A stretch of DNA of 64,000 nucleotides from Candidatus Kinetoplastibacterium galatii TCC219 (GCF_000340905.1 NC_020284.1:1-64000), one strand, 5' to 3'. Shown: positions 12,257 to 22,018, counted from the first letter of the stretch. Translations and numbers: made by a program. Notes: generated by a model not told the origin, from the sequence alone.

Positions 12257-13996
12257 TTAATCTATAGAGGTAATGCTAGGAAAAATTACCCCTATAGCAA
12301 ATCTACAAATATTATTAAGATTTTTTTCTGATTTAAGATGTCTATTTATTGCACCAAGCACTGCTCTAAAAGATGCGGTTACAATATCTCTGTCAATTCC
12401 TACTCCAAATACAGAATTATTATGATCAATGCGTAATTCCACATAACATGCCGCACGTGTGTTAGTATTTGATCCTAGAGAATGTTCATGATAGTTCATT
12501 ATTCTTGCTGGTAATCCCAATGCTGATATAAAAGCAGAGATTGCACCATTTCCTTCTCCATGTATAATACGTTTTTCTCCGCTACACTCTATTTCAGCCT
12601 CAACTGAAAAATGCTTAGCTTCTGCAGCTTGAGGGTCACCATCTATACGATGACGAATTAGTTTCCATGGTGAGTTTTGATCTAGATACTCTGACTTAAA
12701 TATATTATAAACAGCTTCTGCTGTAACTTCTCTTCCAGTTTTATCTGTAAATCTTTGAACAGCCCTACTGAATTCTATTTGTAATTTTCTTGGCAATACT
12801 AATCCATATTCTCTTTCAAGTAGGTATGCAACTCCTCCTTTACCAGATTGACTATTAACACGTATTACCGCATCATAGTTTCTTCCCAAGTCAGCTGGAT
12901 CTATTGGAAGATAAGGAACTTCCCATATAGCATCTGTTTTTTGTAATGACATCCCTTTCTTTATAGCGTCTTGATGTGATCCTGAAAATGCTGTAAACAC
13001 AAGATCTCCAGCATATGGATGTCTAGGAGGTGTGATCATTTGTGTACAATGCTCAACACATCTTCTTACTTCATCTATATCAGAGAAATCTAATTCTGGA
13101 TTAATACCTTGAGTATATAGATTCAGAGCTAATGTTATGAGATCGACGTTACCAGTCCTTTCACCATGTCCAAATAAACATCCCTCGACTCTATCTGCTC
13201 CTGCCATGATCGCTAATTCAGCTGATGCTACTGCAGTTCCACGGTCATTATGAGGATGTACGCTTAGTATAACATTATCTCTATTGTTTATATTTCTGTT
13301 CATCCATTCTATTTGATCAGCGTATATATTTGGTGTTGATGCTTCTACTGTTGCAGGCAAATTTAATATTAGTTTATTAGTAGCTGTAGGTTGAAAAATA
13401 TCTATTACAGTATTAGCAACATCTAGTGCAAATTCTAATTCTGTTGAACTAAAAACTTCTATTGAATACTCATATTGCCAAATTGTTTTATCTGAATATT
13501 GAGCAAATAAATCTTTAGTAAGATTAGCCCCATTTACGGCAATTTGTTTAATATCATCACGATTCATGTTGAATACTATTTTTCTAAAGGATGGTGCACA
13601 TGCATTATATAAATGAACTATTGCATGTTTTGCTCCGTAAACAGCCTCTATAGTTTTTCTTATTAAGTCTTCTCTTGATTGAGTTAGAACTGAAATTGTC
13701 ACATCGTCTGGTATGTAGTCGTCTTCTATTAGTTTGCGAGTGAAATCAAATTCAGTTTTTGACGCAGAAGGGAATCCAACTTCTATTTCTTTGAATCCAA
13801 TTTTTAGTAATTGCTCGAAAAAACTTATTTTGCGCTCAATATTCATTGGCTCAATAAGTGATTGATTACCATCTCTCAGGTCAGTACTTAGCCAAATAGG
13901 AGCTTTTGTTATAGATTTACTTGGCCAAGTTCTATCGGAGTAATCTTCTTTAAAAGGGCGAAATGGCACATATTTAGTGGCTGGTTTGGTAATCAT
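12257..13996 (-). CDS. leuA: 2-isopropylmalate synthase
   Basis: First committed step of leucine synthesis: condenses acetyl-CoA with 2-oxoisovalerate. At 579 residues it resembles the longer LeuA type. The HMGL-like TIM barrel has metal-binding STDLRDGNQ (D39, D42) and the [13 protein letters not shown] histidine pair. The C-terminal leucine-sensing domain (about 450-560) is kept. The last 21 residues (from NLNNICRF) look unlike the family. They follow an A7 run (12321-12327 on the plus strand); one more A there would end the protein at ...EKKS with a stop at 12315-12317, so this tail may be read-through of a frameshift. A TATAAT hexamer lies upstream on the coding strand (14014-14019), but no good -35 goes with it. 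Confidence 0.95.
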   Translation of the reverse strand: MITKPATKYVPFRPFKEDYSDRTWPSKSITKAPIWLSTDLRDGNQSLIEPMNIERKISFFEQLLKIGFKEIEVGFPSASKTEFDFTRKLIEDDYIPDDVTISVLTQSREDLIRKTIEAVYGAKHAIVHLYNACAPSFRKIVFNMNRDDIKQIAVNGANLTKDLFAQYSDKTIWQYEYSIEVFSSTELEFALDVANTVIDIFQPTATNKLILNLPATVEASTPNIYADQIEWMNRNINNRDNVILSVHPHNDRGTAVASAELAIMAGADRVEGCLFGHGERTGNVDLITLALNLYTQGINPELDFSDIDEVRRCVEHCTQMITPPRHPYAGDLVFTAFSGSHQDAIKKGMSLQKTDAIWEVPYLPIDPADLGRNYDAVIRVNSQSGKGGVAYLLEREYGLVLPRKLQIEFSRAVQRFTDKTGREVTAEAVYNIFKSEYLDQNSPWKLIRHRIDGDPQAAEAKHFSVEAEIECSGEKRIIHGEGNGAISAFISALGLPARIMNYHEHSLGSNTNTRAACYVELRIDHNNSVFGVGIDRDIVTASFRAVLGAINRHLKSEKNLNNICRFAIGVIFPSITSID

Positions 13997-14300
13997 ATTT
14001 TATATCCATATTTATTATAAAATTATTTTGACAAATAGCATCGACTATTTTTAACTATATACGTTAAGTATTTACAGAAAAGTACTTGACACTTAATTTA
14101 TATAAGATTCATAGACACAACCTATAATCAGTTGTCATTAAGTCAAATAGAGAATCTTTAATAATATCACGTAGACTATATTATCACGTAAGTATATAAG
14201 ATTGTTGTCATATGTTATCTATTATTTGGGTATTTTTTAAAATTTTGATATTTCTTATAATTTCATAATAAGACTACTTATTCTGTTAGATCTATAGTTC
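13997..14300. other. 304-bp intergenic stretch upstream of leuA
   Basis: No gene recognised. AT-rich. It holds two copies of the 9-mer TATCACGTA (14165-14173 and 14182-14190). On the leuA coding strand there are a few tiny reading frames of under 12 codons and overlapping AT-rich inverted repeats (TTAAGT...ACTTAA). No leucine-rich leader peptide and no terminator-like hairpin with a U run are seen, so leu attenuation is not supported. Confidence 0.5.
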
Positions 14301-14636
14301 TTATATTTTTTGACATCTCATCAAATATGATTCTTTTATTTTTTCTGTTATATCTTGATCTGTCTGAGAAATTTCTTTGTTGGATACATTTATAGTTATT
14401 GAATTTTTTGTTTCCACAACATTATTTTTTTCTAATAACTTATTAGAACTTGGTTGAGGTGGTTGCGCTATATGTTGTTTACCATCTGCATTTAAACACA
14501 TGACACCACCACTTTTATTATTAATTTCCATAGCTAACGGATTATTATTTGTTAACCATTTATCAATAAAAAAAATACACAAAATTGTCATAAAAATTAA
14601 TGTAAATAATAATATTATTCTATTGATTTTTAACAT
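14301..14636 (-). CDS. Small single-pass membrane protein, function unknown
   Basis: Not recognised. From the ATG at 14636 it encodes 111 residues. A short basic N-terminus leads into one hydrophobic membrane segment (RIILLFTLIFMTILCIFFI), then a hydrophilic, Asn/Lys/Ser-rich domain containing a conserved-looking CLNADGKQHIAQPPQPS stretch and a polar C-terminus. The topology suggests an inner-membrane anchor with a periplasmic tail. An in-frame TTG (14657) would extend it into prfC; I chose the ATG because it falls 8 bp after the prfC stop codon, as expected in an operon. The proline-rich patch is faintly reminiscent of short DUF4124-like proteins, but I cannot support that. Confidence 0.55.
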   Translation of the reverse strand: MLKINRIILLFTLIFMTILCIFFIDKWLTNNNPLAMEINNKSGGVMCLNADGKQHIAQPPQPSSNKLLEKNNVVETKNSITINVSNKEISQTDQDITEKIKESYLMRCQKI

Positions 14637-14643
14637 ATATTTT

Positions 14644-16236
14644 CTATTGTTTTGCAAATGTTTTATTATGTTCTCTTGTTTTATGGAATTCTATATCAGG
14701 GTAGAGTTCTAAGAGTGACCTGAGCTGAGCCCCAGAGCTAATTAATAGAGCTGGTGAGTTGGTGATATCAAAGACTATATTCGTAATATTTGAATTAATG
14801 AATCTATCGAGTATCTTTTTATTGCTAGATGTAACCCACCTTGCCATATTATATTTAGTAGTGTTGATTATAACATCGGCACTATATTCATTTTTCAATC
14901 TATGTGCTACAACTTCAAATTGTAATTTTCCAACAGCACCTAGTAACAATGGACCTCCAGAGTAATACTGGAAAACCTGTATAGCTCCTTCTTCTCCAAG
15001 TTGACGCAACCCATTATATAGTTGTTTTGTTTTTAATGGATCCTTAGGTTCTACAGAGCAAAACATCTCAGGGGCAAAAAATGGTAATCCAGTAAATTCT
15101 AGATACTCTCCTTCTGTTATAACATCTCCTAGATGTATGGTTCCGTGGTTAGGTATTCCAATAATATCACCAGCAAATGCTTCTTCTACTATTTCTCGAC
15201 GTTGAGATAAAAAAGAAACAACATTGTTAGTCTTTATTTCCTTTTTTGTTCTTATGTTTTTTAGACTCATACCTCTATTGAATTGTCCAGAATTTATTTT
15301 TATAAAAGCGACCCTGTCTCTATGAGATGGATCCATATTTGCTTGTATTTTAAATACTAATCCCGATAATTTTTCTTCTTCAGGATACACAATCCTACTT
15401 ATAGCCTTAACAGGTGAAGGTGAAGGAAAATAATCTACTATAGAGTCTAATATTTCCTGAACTCCAAAATTATTTATTGCTGAACCAAAGAATATCGGTG
15501 TTTGTTCACCATTAATAAATTTTTCTTGTTCAAAGTGTGGAGTTGCGTTACGAATTAAATCGATTTCTTGAGATATTGGCGCAAAAAAATTATTAAATCT
15601 TTTATCACCTGACGAATTAGATAGGATGTTTTCTGGTTTAGAATATGTTTCTTGTCCAGGTTTGAACACTAGTATTTTATCATCTTTAAGATTAAATACT
15701 CCCTTAAATGACTTGCCCATACCGATAGGCCATGAAAATGGTATGGCTTCAATCTTTAAGTTATTCTCCACCTCTGATAATAATTCTAATGGTTCTCTAA
15801 CCTCCCTATCAAATTTATTTATAAATGTTATAATGGGAGTTTTTCTGGCTCTACATATGTCCAGAAGTCTTATTGTTTGTGATTCAATTCCATTTGCTGC
15901 ATCTATTACCATCAATGCGCCGTCTACGGCTGTCAGTACTCTGTATGTATCCTCAGAAAAATCTTGATGTCCTGGTGTGTCTAGTAGGTTTATTACACAA
16001 TCTCGGTATTCTATTTGCATTACTGATGAGGCTACTGAAATGCCCCTTTGTTTTTCTATTTCCATCCAATCAGAAGCTGCATAACGGGAAGATTTTCTAG
16101 ACTTTACGCTTCCAGCTATCTGTATAGCCCCAGCAAACAAGAGTATCTTTTCTGTAAGAGTAGTTTTTCCAGCATCAGGATGTGAGATTATAGCAAAAGT
16201 TCTTCTTCTTTTAACTTCTTTAGCAATATCCTTCAT
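14644..16236 (-). CDS. prfC: Peptide chain release factor 3
   Basis: GTPase that recycles RF1/RF2 from the ribosome after termination. Length 530 is typical. Motifs in order: G1 SHPDAGKTT (18-26), the RGISVASS switch, G3 DTPGHQDF (about 97), G4 NKFDRE (about 150), then the EF-G-like domain II and the RF3 C-terminal domain ending in FHKTREHNKTFAKQ. The first of a two-gene unit with the small membrane protein. It is unusual for a strongly reduced genome to keep RF3, which is dispensable in E. coli. Confidence 0.97.
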   Translation of the reverse strand: MKDIAKEVKRRRTFAIISHPDAGKTTLTEKILLFAGAIQIAGSVKSRKSSRYAASDWMEIEKQRGISVASSVMQIEYRDCVINLLDTPGHQDFSEDTYRVLTAVDGALMVIDAANGIESQTIRLLDICRARKTPIITFINKFDREVREPLELLSEVENNLKIEAIPFSWPIGMGKSFKGVFNLKDDKILVFKPGQETYSKPENILSNSSGDKRFNNFFAPISQEIDLIRNATPHFEQEKFINGEQTPIFFGSAINNFGVQEILDSIVDYFPSPSPVKAISRIVYPEEEKLSGLVFKIQANMDPSHRDRVAFIKINSGQFNRGMSLKNIRTKKEIKTNNVVSFLSQRREIVEEAFAGDIIGIPNHGTIHLGDVITEGEYLEFTGLPFFAPEMFCSVEPKDPLKTKQLYNGLRQLGEEGAIQVFQYYSGGPLLLGAVGKLQFEVVAHRLKNEYSADVIINTTKYNMARWVTSSNKKILDRFINSNITNIVFDITNSPALLISSGAQLRSLLELYPDIEFHKTREHNKTFAKQ

Positions 16237-16338
16237 TGCATTTTCTTATAAGTGATTTTAAATATTATAATTTTGTTAGTTACCAAAGATCTAGTAAACA
16301 AGAAAAAGACCAACGGAAAGGAATTTCAAAATAAAAAT

Positions 16339-16414
16339 TGGCTCCCCGAGCTGGACTCGAACCAGCGACCTGCGGATTAACAGTCCGTCGCTCTACCGAC
16401 TGAGCTATCAGGGA
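16339..16414 (-). tRNA. tRNA-Asn (GTT)
   Basis: 76-nt cloverleaf on the minus strand with encoded CCA. The acceptor stem TCCCTGA pairs with TCGGGGA, and the T arm holds GGTTCGAGTCC. The anticodon loop is CTGTTAA, so the anticodon is GTT (Asn). It lies downstream of tRNA-Thr and is probably made from the same transcript. Confidence 0.97.
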
Positions 16415-16524
16415 AAAATGACTCTAACTTAAAAATTAAAAACAACACCATCAAATGATATTTACAAATTAACCATATGTCAATAGCTAAATGAGATTAT
16501 TTAAAATATGATAATGCCATCATG

Positions 16525-16600
16525 TGGTGCCGACTAGAGGAGTTGAACCCCCGACCTTCGCATTACAAGTGCGCTGCTCTACCAACTGAGCTAAGTCGGC
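16525..16600 (-). tRNA. tRNA-Thr (TGT)
   Basis: 76-nt cloverleaf on the minus strand with encoded CCA. The acceptor stem GCCGACT pairs with AGTCGGC, and the T arm is GGGGTTCAACTCC. The anticodon loop CTTGTAA gives TGT (Thr). First of the two-tRNA unit; a promoter lies just upstream. Confidence 0.97.
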
Positions 16601-16621
16601 TTAATAAAACAATGATTGTAT

Positions 16622-16650
16622 ATTGTAATGAATTTTTGCTAAAAAGCCAA
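16622..16650 (-). promoter_or_regulatory. Sigma-70-type promoter of the tRNA-Thr/tRNA-Asn unit
   Basis: On the minus strand TTGGCT (16650-16645) and TACAAT (16627-16622) are spaced by exactly 17 bp, ending about 20 bp before the tRNA-Thr 5' end. Position and spacing fit a housekeeping promoter; no transcript data support it. Confidence 0.55.
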
Positions 16651-16664
16651 TAATAACATATTAA

Positions 16665-17036
16665 TTATTTGACTATAGAAAACAGTTTTCTTTTATCATC
16701 TTTTGATTTGTTTGCGTTATTGATATCTGATAATGGGAATTCCATACCCATTCCTGTTTCAGGAGAATATATAGCTATAACATTGGCTATTGGTACAAAA
16801 ATATTTTCTATTTTATTATTAAAATTAGCTTGAAAAGTTATAGTATTATTTTTTATTTGTAATTTATCTATTGCTTCTGTACTGATATTTAACGTAATTT
16901 CACCATTCTTTACATATGATCTTGGAACTTTAGTATCATCATCAGTTTTAACTAAAATATAAGGATCATAGTTATTATCTGTGCACCAATCATATAAAGC
17001 TCTTATTAAATAAGGCTTAGTTGAATTTAATTGCAT
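16665..17036 (-). CDS. sspB: ClpXP specificity-enhancing factor SspB
   Basis: Adaptor that delivers ssrA-tagged and other substrates to ClpXP. 123 residues, somewhat short for the family. The globular substrate-binding domain (about 1-100) begins STKPYLIRALYDWC and contains VPIANVIAIYSPETGMGM. A short linker leads to the C-terminal ClpX-docking tail KRKLFSIVK, which matches the conserved basic-hydrophobic end. So the shortening is in the disordered linker, not in either functional end. Follows sspA by 14 bp in the same direction. Confidence 0.93.
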   Translation of the reverse strand: MQLNSTKPYLIRALYDWCTDNNYDPYILVKTDDDTKVPRSYVKNGEITLNISTEAIDKLQIKNNTITFQANFNNKIENIFVPIANVIAIYSPETGMGMEFPLSDINNANKSKDDKRKLFSIVK

Positions 17037-17050
17037 AGTCTATCCTAATT

Positions 17051-17662
17051 TTATCTACGCATAATTTTTTCTGAAGGAGTCAAGGACTCTATGTACGCAG
17101 GCCTTGAAAAAATTCTCTCTGCATATTTTTGTAATGGGGCAGCATTTTTTGATAGTGATATTTCATAATGTTCCAATCTCCATAATAGTGGAGCTATCGA
17201 GATATCTAGCATAGAAAAATCATCTCCTAAGAGGAATTTGTTTTTTGCTAATATAGGAGCAAGTTGAGTTAGTCTATCCTTAATTTTTGTGCGAGCCTCT
17301 GTAACAGCTGTATTATAATGATTAGTATTCTTATTCTCTAGTATTTTAACTTGAGAAAATAATTCCTTTTCAAAATTATGCAGGAACAATCTAATTCTTG
17401 CCCTTGTTATTGGATCTGCAGGCATTAACTGAGGATGTGGGAATCTCTCATCTATGTATTCATTTATTATATTAGATTCATATAATACAAGATCTCTTTC
17501 TACTAGAATCGGCACATTACCATAGGGATTCATAGCAAGAATATTTTCAGACTTATTATTTATATCAACATCACGGATTTCAAAATCCATCCATTTCTCA
17601 AACAAAACAAAACGGCATCTCTGAGAGAAAGGACACGTTGTTCCCGAGTAAAGCACCATCAT
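17051..17662 (-). CDS. sspA: Stringent starvation protein A (GST-fold)
   Basis: GST-fold protein that in E. coli binds RNA polymerase under starvation. 203 residues. The N-terminal thioredoxin-like domain (MVLYSGTTCPFSQRCRFVLFEK) leads to the NPYGNVPILVERD cis-Pro loop, and a helical C-terminal domain ends SRPAYIESLTPSEKIMR. Pairing with sspB is the standard arrangement. In Bordetella-like genomes the bc1 complex genes petABC precede this pair; here the Nif3 gene precedes it directly, implying their loss. Confidence 0.93.
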   Translation of the reverse strand: MMVLYSGTTCPFSQRCRFVLFEKWMDFEIRDVDINNKSENILAMNPYGNVPILVERDLVLYESNIINEYIDERFPHPQLMPADPITRARIRLFLHNFEKELFSQVKILENKNTNHYNTAVTEARTKIKDRLTQLAPILAKNKFLLGDDFSMLDISIAPLLWRLEHYEISLSKNAAPLQKYAERIFSRPAYIESLTPSEKIMRR

Positions 17663-17789
17663 TTTTAAGAATTACCTTCAAGTTAGTCACAGTTATTGTT
17701 GATATTAATAACAATAACTCATAAATTAAATCAACTTAGTATTGGAGTAATTATAATTGATATATTCATATATCAATAGTAATTTATTA

Positions 17790-18551
17790 CTAAACAGGAT
17801 TGTCTATTTCTATGTATTCTATTTCGATATCAAACGTTTTTTTTAATACGTTTCCTAAAGCTTGTATACCATATCTTTCTGTAGCATGATGTCCGGCACA
17901 TATATATCCTGTATTTGTTTCTCTAGCTATGTGAACTACTGATTCAGATATTTCTCCAGTAACATAAACATCCGCACCTATATCAATTGCTTCTTGAAAC
18001 ATCTTTTGTCCACCTCCAGAGCACCATACAATATTTTTTATGTTTTTCTTAGGATCTCCTATCAGTAATGCACTACGATTCAATTTATTACTTATAACTG
18101 TATTCAAATCTTTCATGTTATATAAATTTTTAGAATTACCTAACCATAACATAGAATTATTTTTAATATTTTTTCTTATATTTCTGAACCCAAGTAGAGT
18201 CCCAAGAGTTATATTATTACCTACCTCTGGATGATCATCTAGAGGTAGGTGATATGCAAAAACATTTAGATTATTGCTTAAACACAATTCAATACGTCTA
18301 CGTTTTATCCCAGTTATGGATAAATTATCATTTTCCCATAGCAATCCGTGATGTACTATAACGGCATCTGCATTAGAATCAATAGCTTTTTGTAAAAATA
18401 ACTCACATGCAGTTACTCCTAAAGCAATGTGATATATCCTCTCTTTTCCTTCTATTTGTAGCCCATTAGGACAATAATCTTTATATTTTTCAGGATTGAG
18501 TACAGAGTTTAACCAATCAGATAAAACCTGCGATGTTATATATTTCATCAT
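17790..18551 (-). CDS. Nif3-like dinuclear metal protein
   Basis: Nif3/DUF34 (YbgI) family, 253 residues. Forms toroidal hexamers with a dimetal centre; the cellular reaction is still unclear, although it is often labelled GTP cyclohydrolase 1 type 2-like. Metal-ligand motifs seen: VIVHHGLLW (about 60-68), FAYHLPLDDHPEVGNN, and C-terminal ICAGHHATERYG with VYVTGEISE before it. Length is normal for the short form without the inserted PII-like domain. Relatives place tatABC and a degP-type protease between this gene and the HIT gene; none is present here. Confidence 0.9.
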   Translation of the reverse strand: MMKYITSQVLSDWLNSVLNPEKYKDYCPNGLQIEGKERIYHIALGVTACELFLQKAIDSNADAVIVHHGLLWENDNLSITGIKRRRIELCLSNNLNVFAYHLPLDDHPEVGNNITLGTLLGFRNIRKNIKNNSMLWLGNSKNLYNMKDLNTVISNKLNRSALLIGDPKKNIKNIVWCSGGGQKMFQEAIDIGADVYVTGEISESVVHIARETNTGYICAGHHATERYGIQALGNVLKKTFDIEIEYIEIDNPV

Positions 18552-18619
18552 CTATTCTTCTAAATATATATGCTACTTTGCACACATCACTTTTTGCTTA
18601 TAAGTTATTTGCTGGCAAA

Positions 18620-18963
18620 TCATAACATTTCTCTATATAGACGATTTCCTCCAAGTATATGAAAATGCAAATGAGGCACTTCTTGTCCAGCATTAGTCCC
18701 TGAATTGCTAATTATCCTGAAACCATCTATGTAACCATTATCTATAGCTATTTTTGGTATGATTGCCATCATTCTGCCTAACCATTCAGAGTCATTAGTA
18801 GATATATTCCGTAACGACTCTATATGTTTTCTTGTTACTAATAGCAAGTGTAATTTAGCAATAGGATTTTTATCATGAAAAACAATGAACTCTTTATCCT
18901 CAAAAACTATTTTTGCTGGCAAATCTTTTTTATAATTCTACAAAAAACGCAAGTATCAACCAT
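18620..18963 (-). CDS. HIT-family nucleotide hydrolase, N-terminus frameshifted in this sequence
   Basis: HinT-like purine nucleoside phosphoramidase. The intact body shows [25 protein letters not shown] and the histidine triad HLHFHILGG. As read, the frame opens only at a TTG (18922), lacking the usual C-x-F-C-x-I start. That start exists upstream in another frame: ATG at 18963 reads [12 protein letters not shown], and needs one extra A in the A6 run (plus-strand T6 at 18926-18931) to join the body after 14 codons, giving 114 residues. The ATG overlaps the end of hisE by 8 bp, as expected of a translationally coupled gene. Confidence 0.85.
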
Positions 18964-19324
18964 TAGAATCCTTTTTATTTACACGCCTAGCTTTTTCTTC
19001 TATGCCAGATAATCCTTCTCTTCTTGCTAGCTCTGCTAAAACATCTTCTGGTCTGAGATTATAATATGTCAGTAATACAATACAATGGAACCATAGGTCT
19101 GCTGTTTCATTGATAATAAATTTAGATTGACCATCTTTGGCTGCCATAACCAACTCTGTAGCCTCTTCACCTATTTTCTTAAGAAAAGAATCTGGACCAT
19201 TTGTAAATAATTTTGCTACGTAAGAATTATTATTGAGTTCGTTATTTTCATTAGGTTTTCTAGTTTCTAATGTATCAGCTAGTCTTGACAACACTTCTTG
19301 TTCTTTATTTTTTATAGTATTCAT
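18956..19324 (-). CDS. hisE: Phosphoribosyl-ATP pyrophosphatase
   Basis: Second step of histidine synthesis: PRATP to PRAMP. 122 residues of the all-alpha MazG-like fold. The catalytic signature [17 protein letters not shown] (metal-binding Glu residues) is followed by [14 protein letters not shown]. Separate from hisI, as in most betaproteobacteria (fused in E. coli). It follows hisI with only 2 bp between. Confidence 0.95.
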   Translation of the reverse strand: MNTIKNKEQEVLSRLADTLETRKPNENNELNNNSYVAKLFTNGPDSFLKKIGEEATELVMAAKDGQSKFIINETADLWFHCIVLLTYYNLRPEDVLAELARREGLSGIEEKARRVNKKDSNG

Positions 19325-19326
19325 GT

Positions 19327-19755
19327 TTATTTATATATATACTTAGGGTCTTTTAATACGGTATCAGTTTCTTCCCATATTAATCTATCTATATCCTCAC
19401 TTATATCTGTTTTAGATTTATCTAACCTAAGGAAGAAACAACTGTTTCTTCCTGTATGGCAAGATATTCCACCAGTTTGCTCTACTTTAATTAATATTAC
19501 ATCTTTATCACAATCCGTCCTTATCTCATGGATAATTTGTACATGTCCTGATTCCTCACCTTTACGCCATAGGCGATTACGAGACCTGGACCAGTAGACT
19601 GCTTTTTTCGTCCTTACTGTTTCGTACAAAGCATCAGCATTCATCCAGGCTAGCATAAGAATCGAGTTTGTTTTATAGTCTTGAGCAATCGCTGGTAGCA
19701 ATCCATTTTTATCAAACTGAAGATTTTTTATCCAAGATATTGAGTCACTTAGCAT
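19327..19755 (-). CDS. hisI: Phosphoribosyl-AMP cyclohydrolase
   Basis: Third step of histidine synthesis: opens the adenine ring of PRAMP. 142 residues. Seen: [33 protein letters not shown] and the zinc/metal ligands in DCDKD...[10 protein letters not shown]. The length and residues match the monofunctional enzyme. Sits between hisF and hisE in the his operon. Confidence 0.96.
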   Translation of the reverse strand: MLSDSISWIKNLQFDKNGLLPAIAQDYKTNSILMLAWMNADALYETVRTKKAVYWSRSRNRLWRKGEESGHVQIIHEIRTDCDKDVILIKVEQTGGISCHTGRNSCFFLRLDKSKTDISEDIDRLIWEETDTVLKDPKYIYK

Positions 19756-19764
19756 AAAATATTT

Positions 19765-20541
19765 CTACCTAACAGGGATACCGAGATTTGCCATAAAGTC
19801 TTTACATTCATTTATAGTATGAATTCCAAAATGGAAAATACTTGCCGCAAGCACAGCACTCGCGTGTCCTTCTATTATTCCGTCAGCTAAATGTTGTAAG
19901 TTCCCCACACCGCCAGAAGCTATAACTGGGATTGGCAAACTATCAGATATTGTTCTTGTAAGCTCTAGATCAAATCCGGTTTTCGTTCCATCCTTATCCA
20001 TACTTGTTAATAAGATCTCACCAGCACCGTATGAGGACATCTTTTTTGCCCATTCTACAGCGTCCATACCCGTTGATTGCCTGCCTCCTTTTATCAGAAC
20101 TTCCCACTTAGGATAATCACCTTTTTTAGAAACACGACGAGCATCTATAGCAACAACTATGCATTGTGAACCATAATATTCTGATGCTTCTTTTACAAGA
20201 CTCGGATTTTCCACAGCAGAGCTATTTATGCTTACCTTGTCTGCTCCAGCATTCAGCAGTTTTTTTATGTCAGTTATTTTTCTGACCCCGCCTCCTACTG
20301 TTAACGGAATGAATACCTTGGAAGCAACTTTTTCTATTACTGGTAGAATTAAATCACGATTCTCGCTGGTTGCTGTAATATCAAGAAATGTTATTTCATC
20401 AGCACCTTGCTCATCATAACGTTTTGCTATTTCTACTGGATCTCCTGCATCAGTTAGATTAACAAAATTTACTCCTTTTACTACACGCCCACCGGTAACA
20501 TCTAGACACGGTATAATTCTTTTTGTTAGGAAATTTAGCAT
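19765..20541 (-). CDS. hisF: Imidazole glycerol phosphate synthase, cyclase subunit
   Basis: TIM-barrel cyclase that uses ammonia from HisH to form IGP and AICAR. 258 residues. Catalytic Asp in [18 protein letters not shown] (about 14) and the second in [10 protein letters not shown] (about 133); phosphate loops TVGGGVR and ASGGVG. The HisH partner lies two genes upstream. Standard position after hisA. Confidence 0.98.
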   Translation of the reverse strand: MLNFLTKRIIPCLDVTGGRVVKGVNFVNLTDAGDPVEIAKRYDEQGADEITFLDITATSENRDLILPVIEKVASKVFIPLTVGGGVRKITDIKKLLNAGADKVSINSSAVENPSLVKEASEYYGSQCIVVAIDARRVSKKGDYPKWEVLIKGGRQSTGMDAVEWAKKMSSYGAGEILLTSMDKDGTKTGFDLELTRTISDSLPIPVIASGGVGNLQHLADGIIEGHASAVLAASIFHFGIHTINECKDFMANLGIPVR

Positions 20542-20542
20542 T

Positions 20543-21289
20543 TTACTTTGATTTCGTTAGTTCGTCGGCTAGTCTTTGCGCTGATTTAAAATCTAAAGAT
20601 CCTTCATATATACTTCTTCCTAAGATAGCGCCTGCTATACCTTCTTCAGCAACTTCGCATAATTGTTCAATATCTTTAATTGTTGCTATGCCTCCTGATG
20701 CATATACAGGAATCTTTATGCTCTTAGCAAGTTCAACAGTAGATTCTATGTTAACACCTGATAACATTCCATCTCTACTTATATCAGTGTAAATGATTGA
20801 ATCACATCCATAATCTTCGAATTTTTTTGCGAGATCTATCAAATTATGTTTAGTAAGTTTACTCCATCCATCAGTAGCGAGCTTACCGTCTTTGGCATCT
20901 AATCCTGCTATTATGTGTCCAGGAAAAGCAACGCAGGCTTCATTTAAAAAACCTGGATTTTTTACAGCCGCTGTCCCTATAATTACATAAGATATTCCAG
21001 CATCTAGGTAGTATTCAATAGTATTCAAATCACGAATACCTCCCCCTATTTGCACAGGAATTTCATCATCAATAGTATCTAGTATTGATTTTATTGGTAT
21101 GCCATTTTTAGGCTTTCCGGCAACTGCTCCATTAAGATCTACTAAATGAATACGACGAGCTCCATTTTCTAGCCATTTTTTTGCTACTATAGACGGCTCT
21201 TCTGAAAATATTGTAACATCATTCAAGTCTCCTTGGCGTAGTCTAACGCATTGTCCGTCTTTAAGGTCGATAGCGGGAATCAGTAACAT
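20543..21289 (-). CDS. hisA: ProFAR isomerase (HisA)
   Basis: TIM-barrel isomerase (5'-ProFAR to PRFAR), 248 residues. Catalytic Asp in [18 protein letters not shown] (about 8) and the partner in [17 protein letters not shown]; phosphate motifs QIGGGIR and YASGGIA. One base separates it from hisF. Closely related to HisF in fold but distinguished by these sequences. Confidence 0.98.
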   Translation of the reverse strand: MLLIPAIDLKDGQCVRLRQGDLNDVTIFSEEPSIVAKKWLENGARRIHLVDLNGAVAGKPKNGIPIKSILDTIDDEIPVQIGGGIRDLNTIEYYLDAGISYVIIGTAAVKNPGFLNEACVAFPGHIIAGLDAKDGKLATDGWSKLTKHNLIDLAKKFEDYGCDSIIYTDISRDGMLSGVNIESTVELAKSIKIPVYASGGIATIKDIEQLCEVAEEGIAGAILGRSIYEGSLDFKSAQRLADELTKSK

Positions 21290-21327
21290 ATATATATTAT
21301 AAATTAAGTTAATTAAAAAACATTATT

Positions 21328-21990
21328 TCAAATCTTCCAGTTAGCAAAGTTACGATAAAGTATTAACCCATACTTTGAACTTTTTTCTGGATGAAACTGT
21401 ACTGCAAATATATTATCAGAAGCTATGGCACAAGTGAAAGACAAACCATAATCTGTTTCTCCTACTACAATTCTCTTATCTTCTGGGCAAACATAATAAC
21501 TGTGAACAAAGTAAAAATGAGTATTTTGAGGGATATCTTTCCACAGATAATGATCTTGTTTTTGATGAACCTTGTTCCATCCCATATGTGGGACTTTTAA
21601 GCGATTAGCATTTTGTTTCTCCTGCAAATTATCAGAATTAAAAAAATGGTCCCCACTAAATTGTTTTACAGATCCTCTTAATAGTTCGAGACATTTAACA
21701 CATCCATTTTCCAGACTATAATCAAACAACATTTGCTCACCTACGCAAATACCTAGCATTGGTTTTTCTGAAACAGAGTTTTTAATTAATTCTATTAAAT
21801 TTAGTTTTTCAATGTTTCTCATGGAGTCCAGCATTGCTCCTTGACCTGGGAGAACTAATTTATCAGCTTTTTTTATCTCTTCAGCCGAACTACAAATTTT
21901 AATATTAGCTTCTGGAGCTGCATATTGCATGGCCCTAGCTACTGAATGGAGATTCCCCATTCCAAAATCGATAATAGCAATATTAGACAC
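21328..21990 (-). CDS. hisH: Imidazole glycerol phosphate synthase, glutaminase subunit
   Basis: Class I glutamine amidotransferase feeding ammonia to HisF. Triad: Cys in MLGICVGEQMLFD, His and Glu in FAVQFHPEKSSKYG. I start it at GTG 21990, which reads VSNIAIIDFGMGN like the family and begins after the hisB stop, giving 220 residues. The open frame continues upstream to an ATG at 22065, but that would overlap hisB by 47 bp and add a non-homologous N-terminus. Confidence 0.93.
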   Translation of the reverse strand: MSNIAIIDFGMGNLHSVARAMQYAAPEANIKICSSAEEIKKADKLVLPGQGAMLDSMRNIEKLNLIELIKNSVSEKPMLGICVGEQMLFDYSLENGCVKCLELLRGSVKQFSGDHFFNSDNLQEKQNANRLKVPHMGWNKVHQKQDHYLWKDIPQNTHFYFVHSYYVCPEDKRIVVGETDYGLSFTCAIASDNIFAVQFHPEKSSKYGLILYRNFANWKI

Positions 21991-22018
21991 TTTAAGTTTC
22001 TTATTAAGTTTATATGAT

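Noticed and set aside
13997..14300. leu leader peptide and attenuator before leuA
   Set aside because: Only tiny frames without a leucine run, and no terminator hairpin with U tract.
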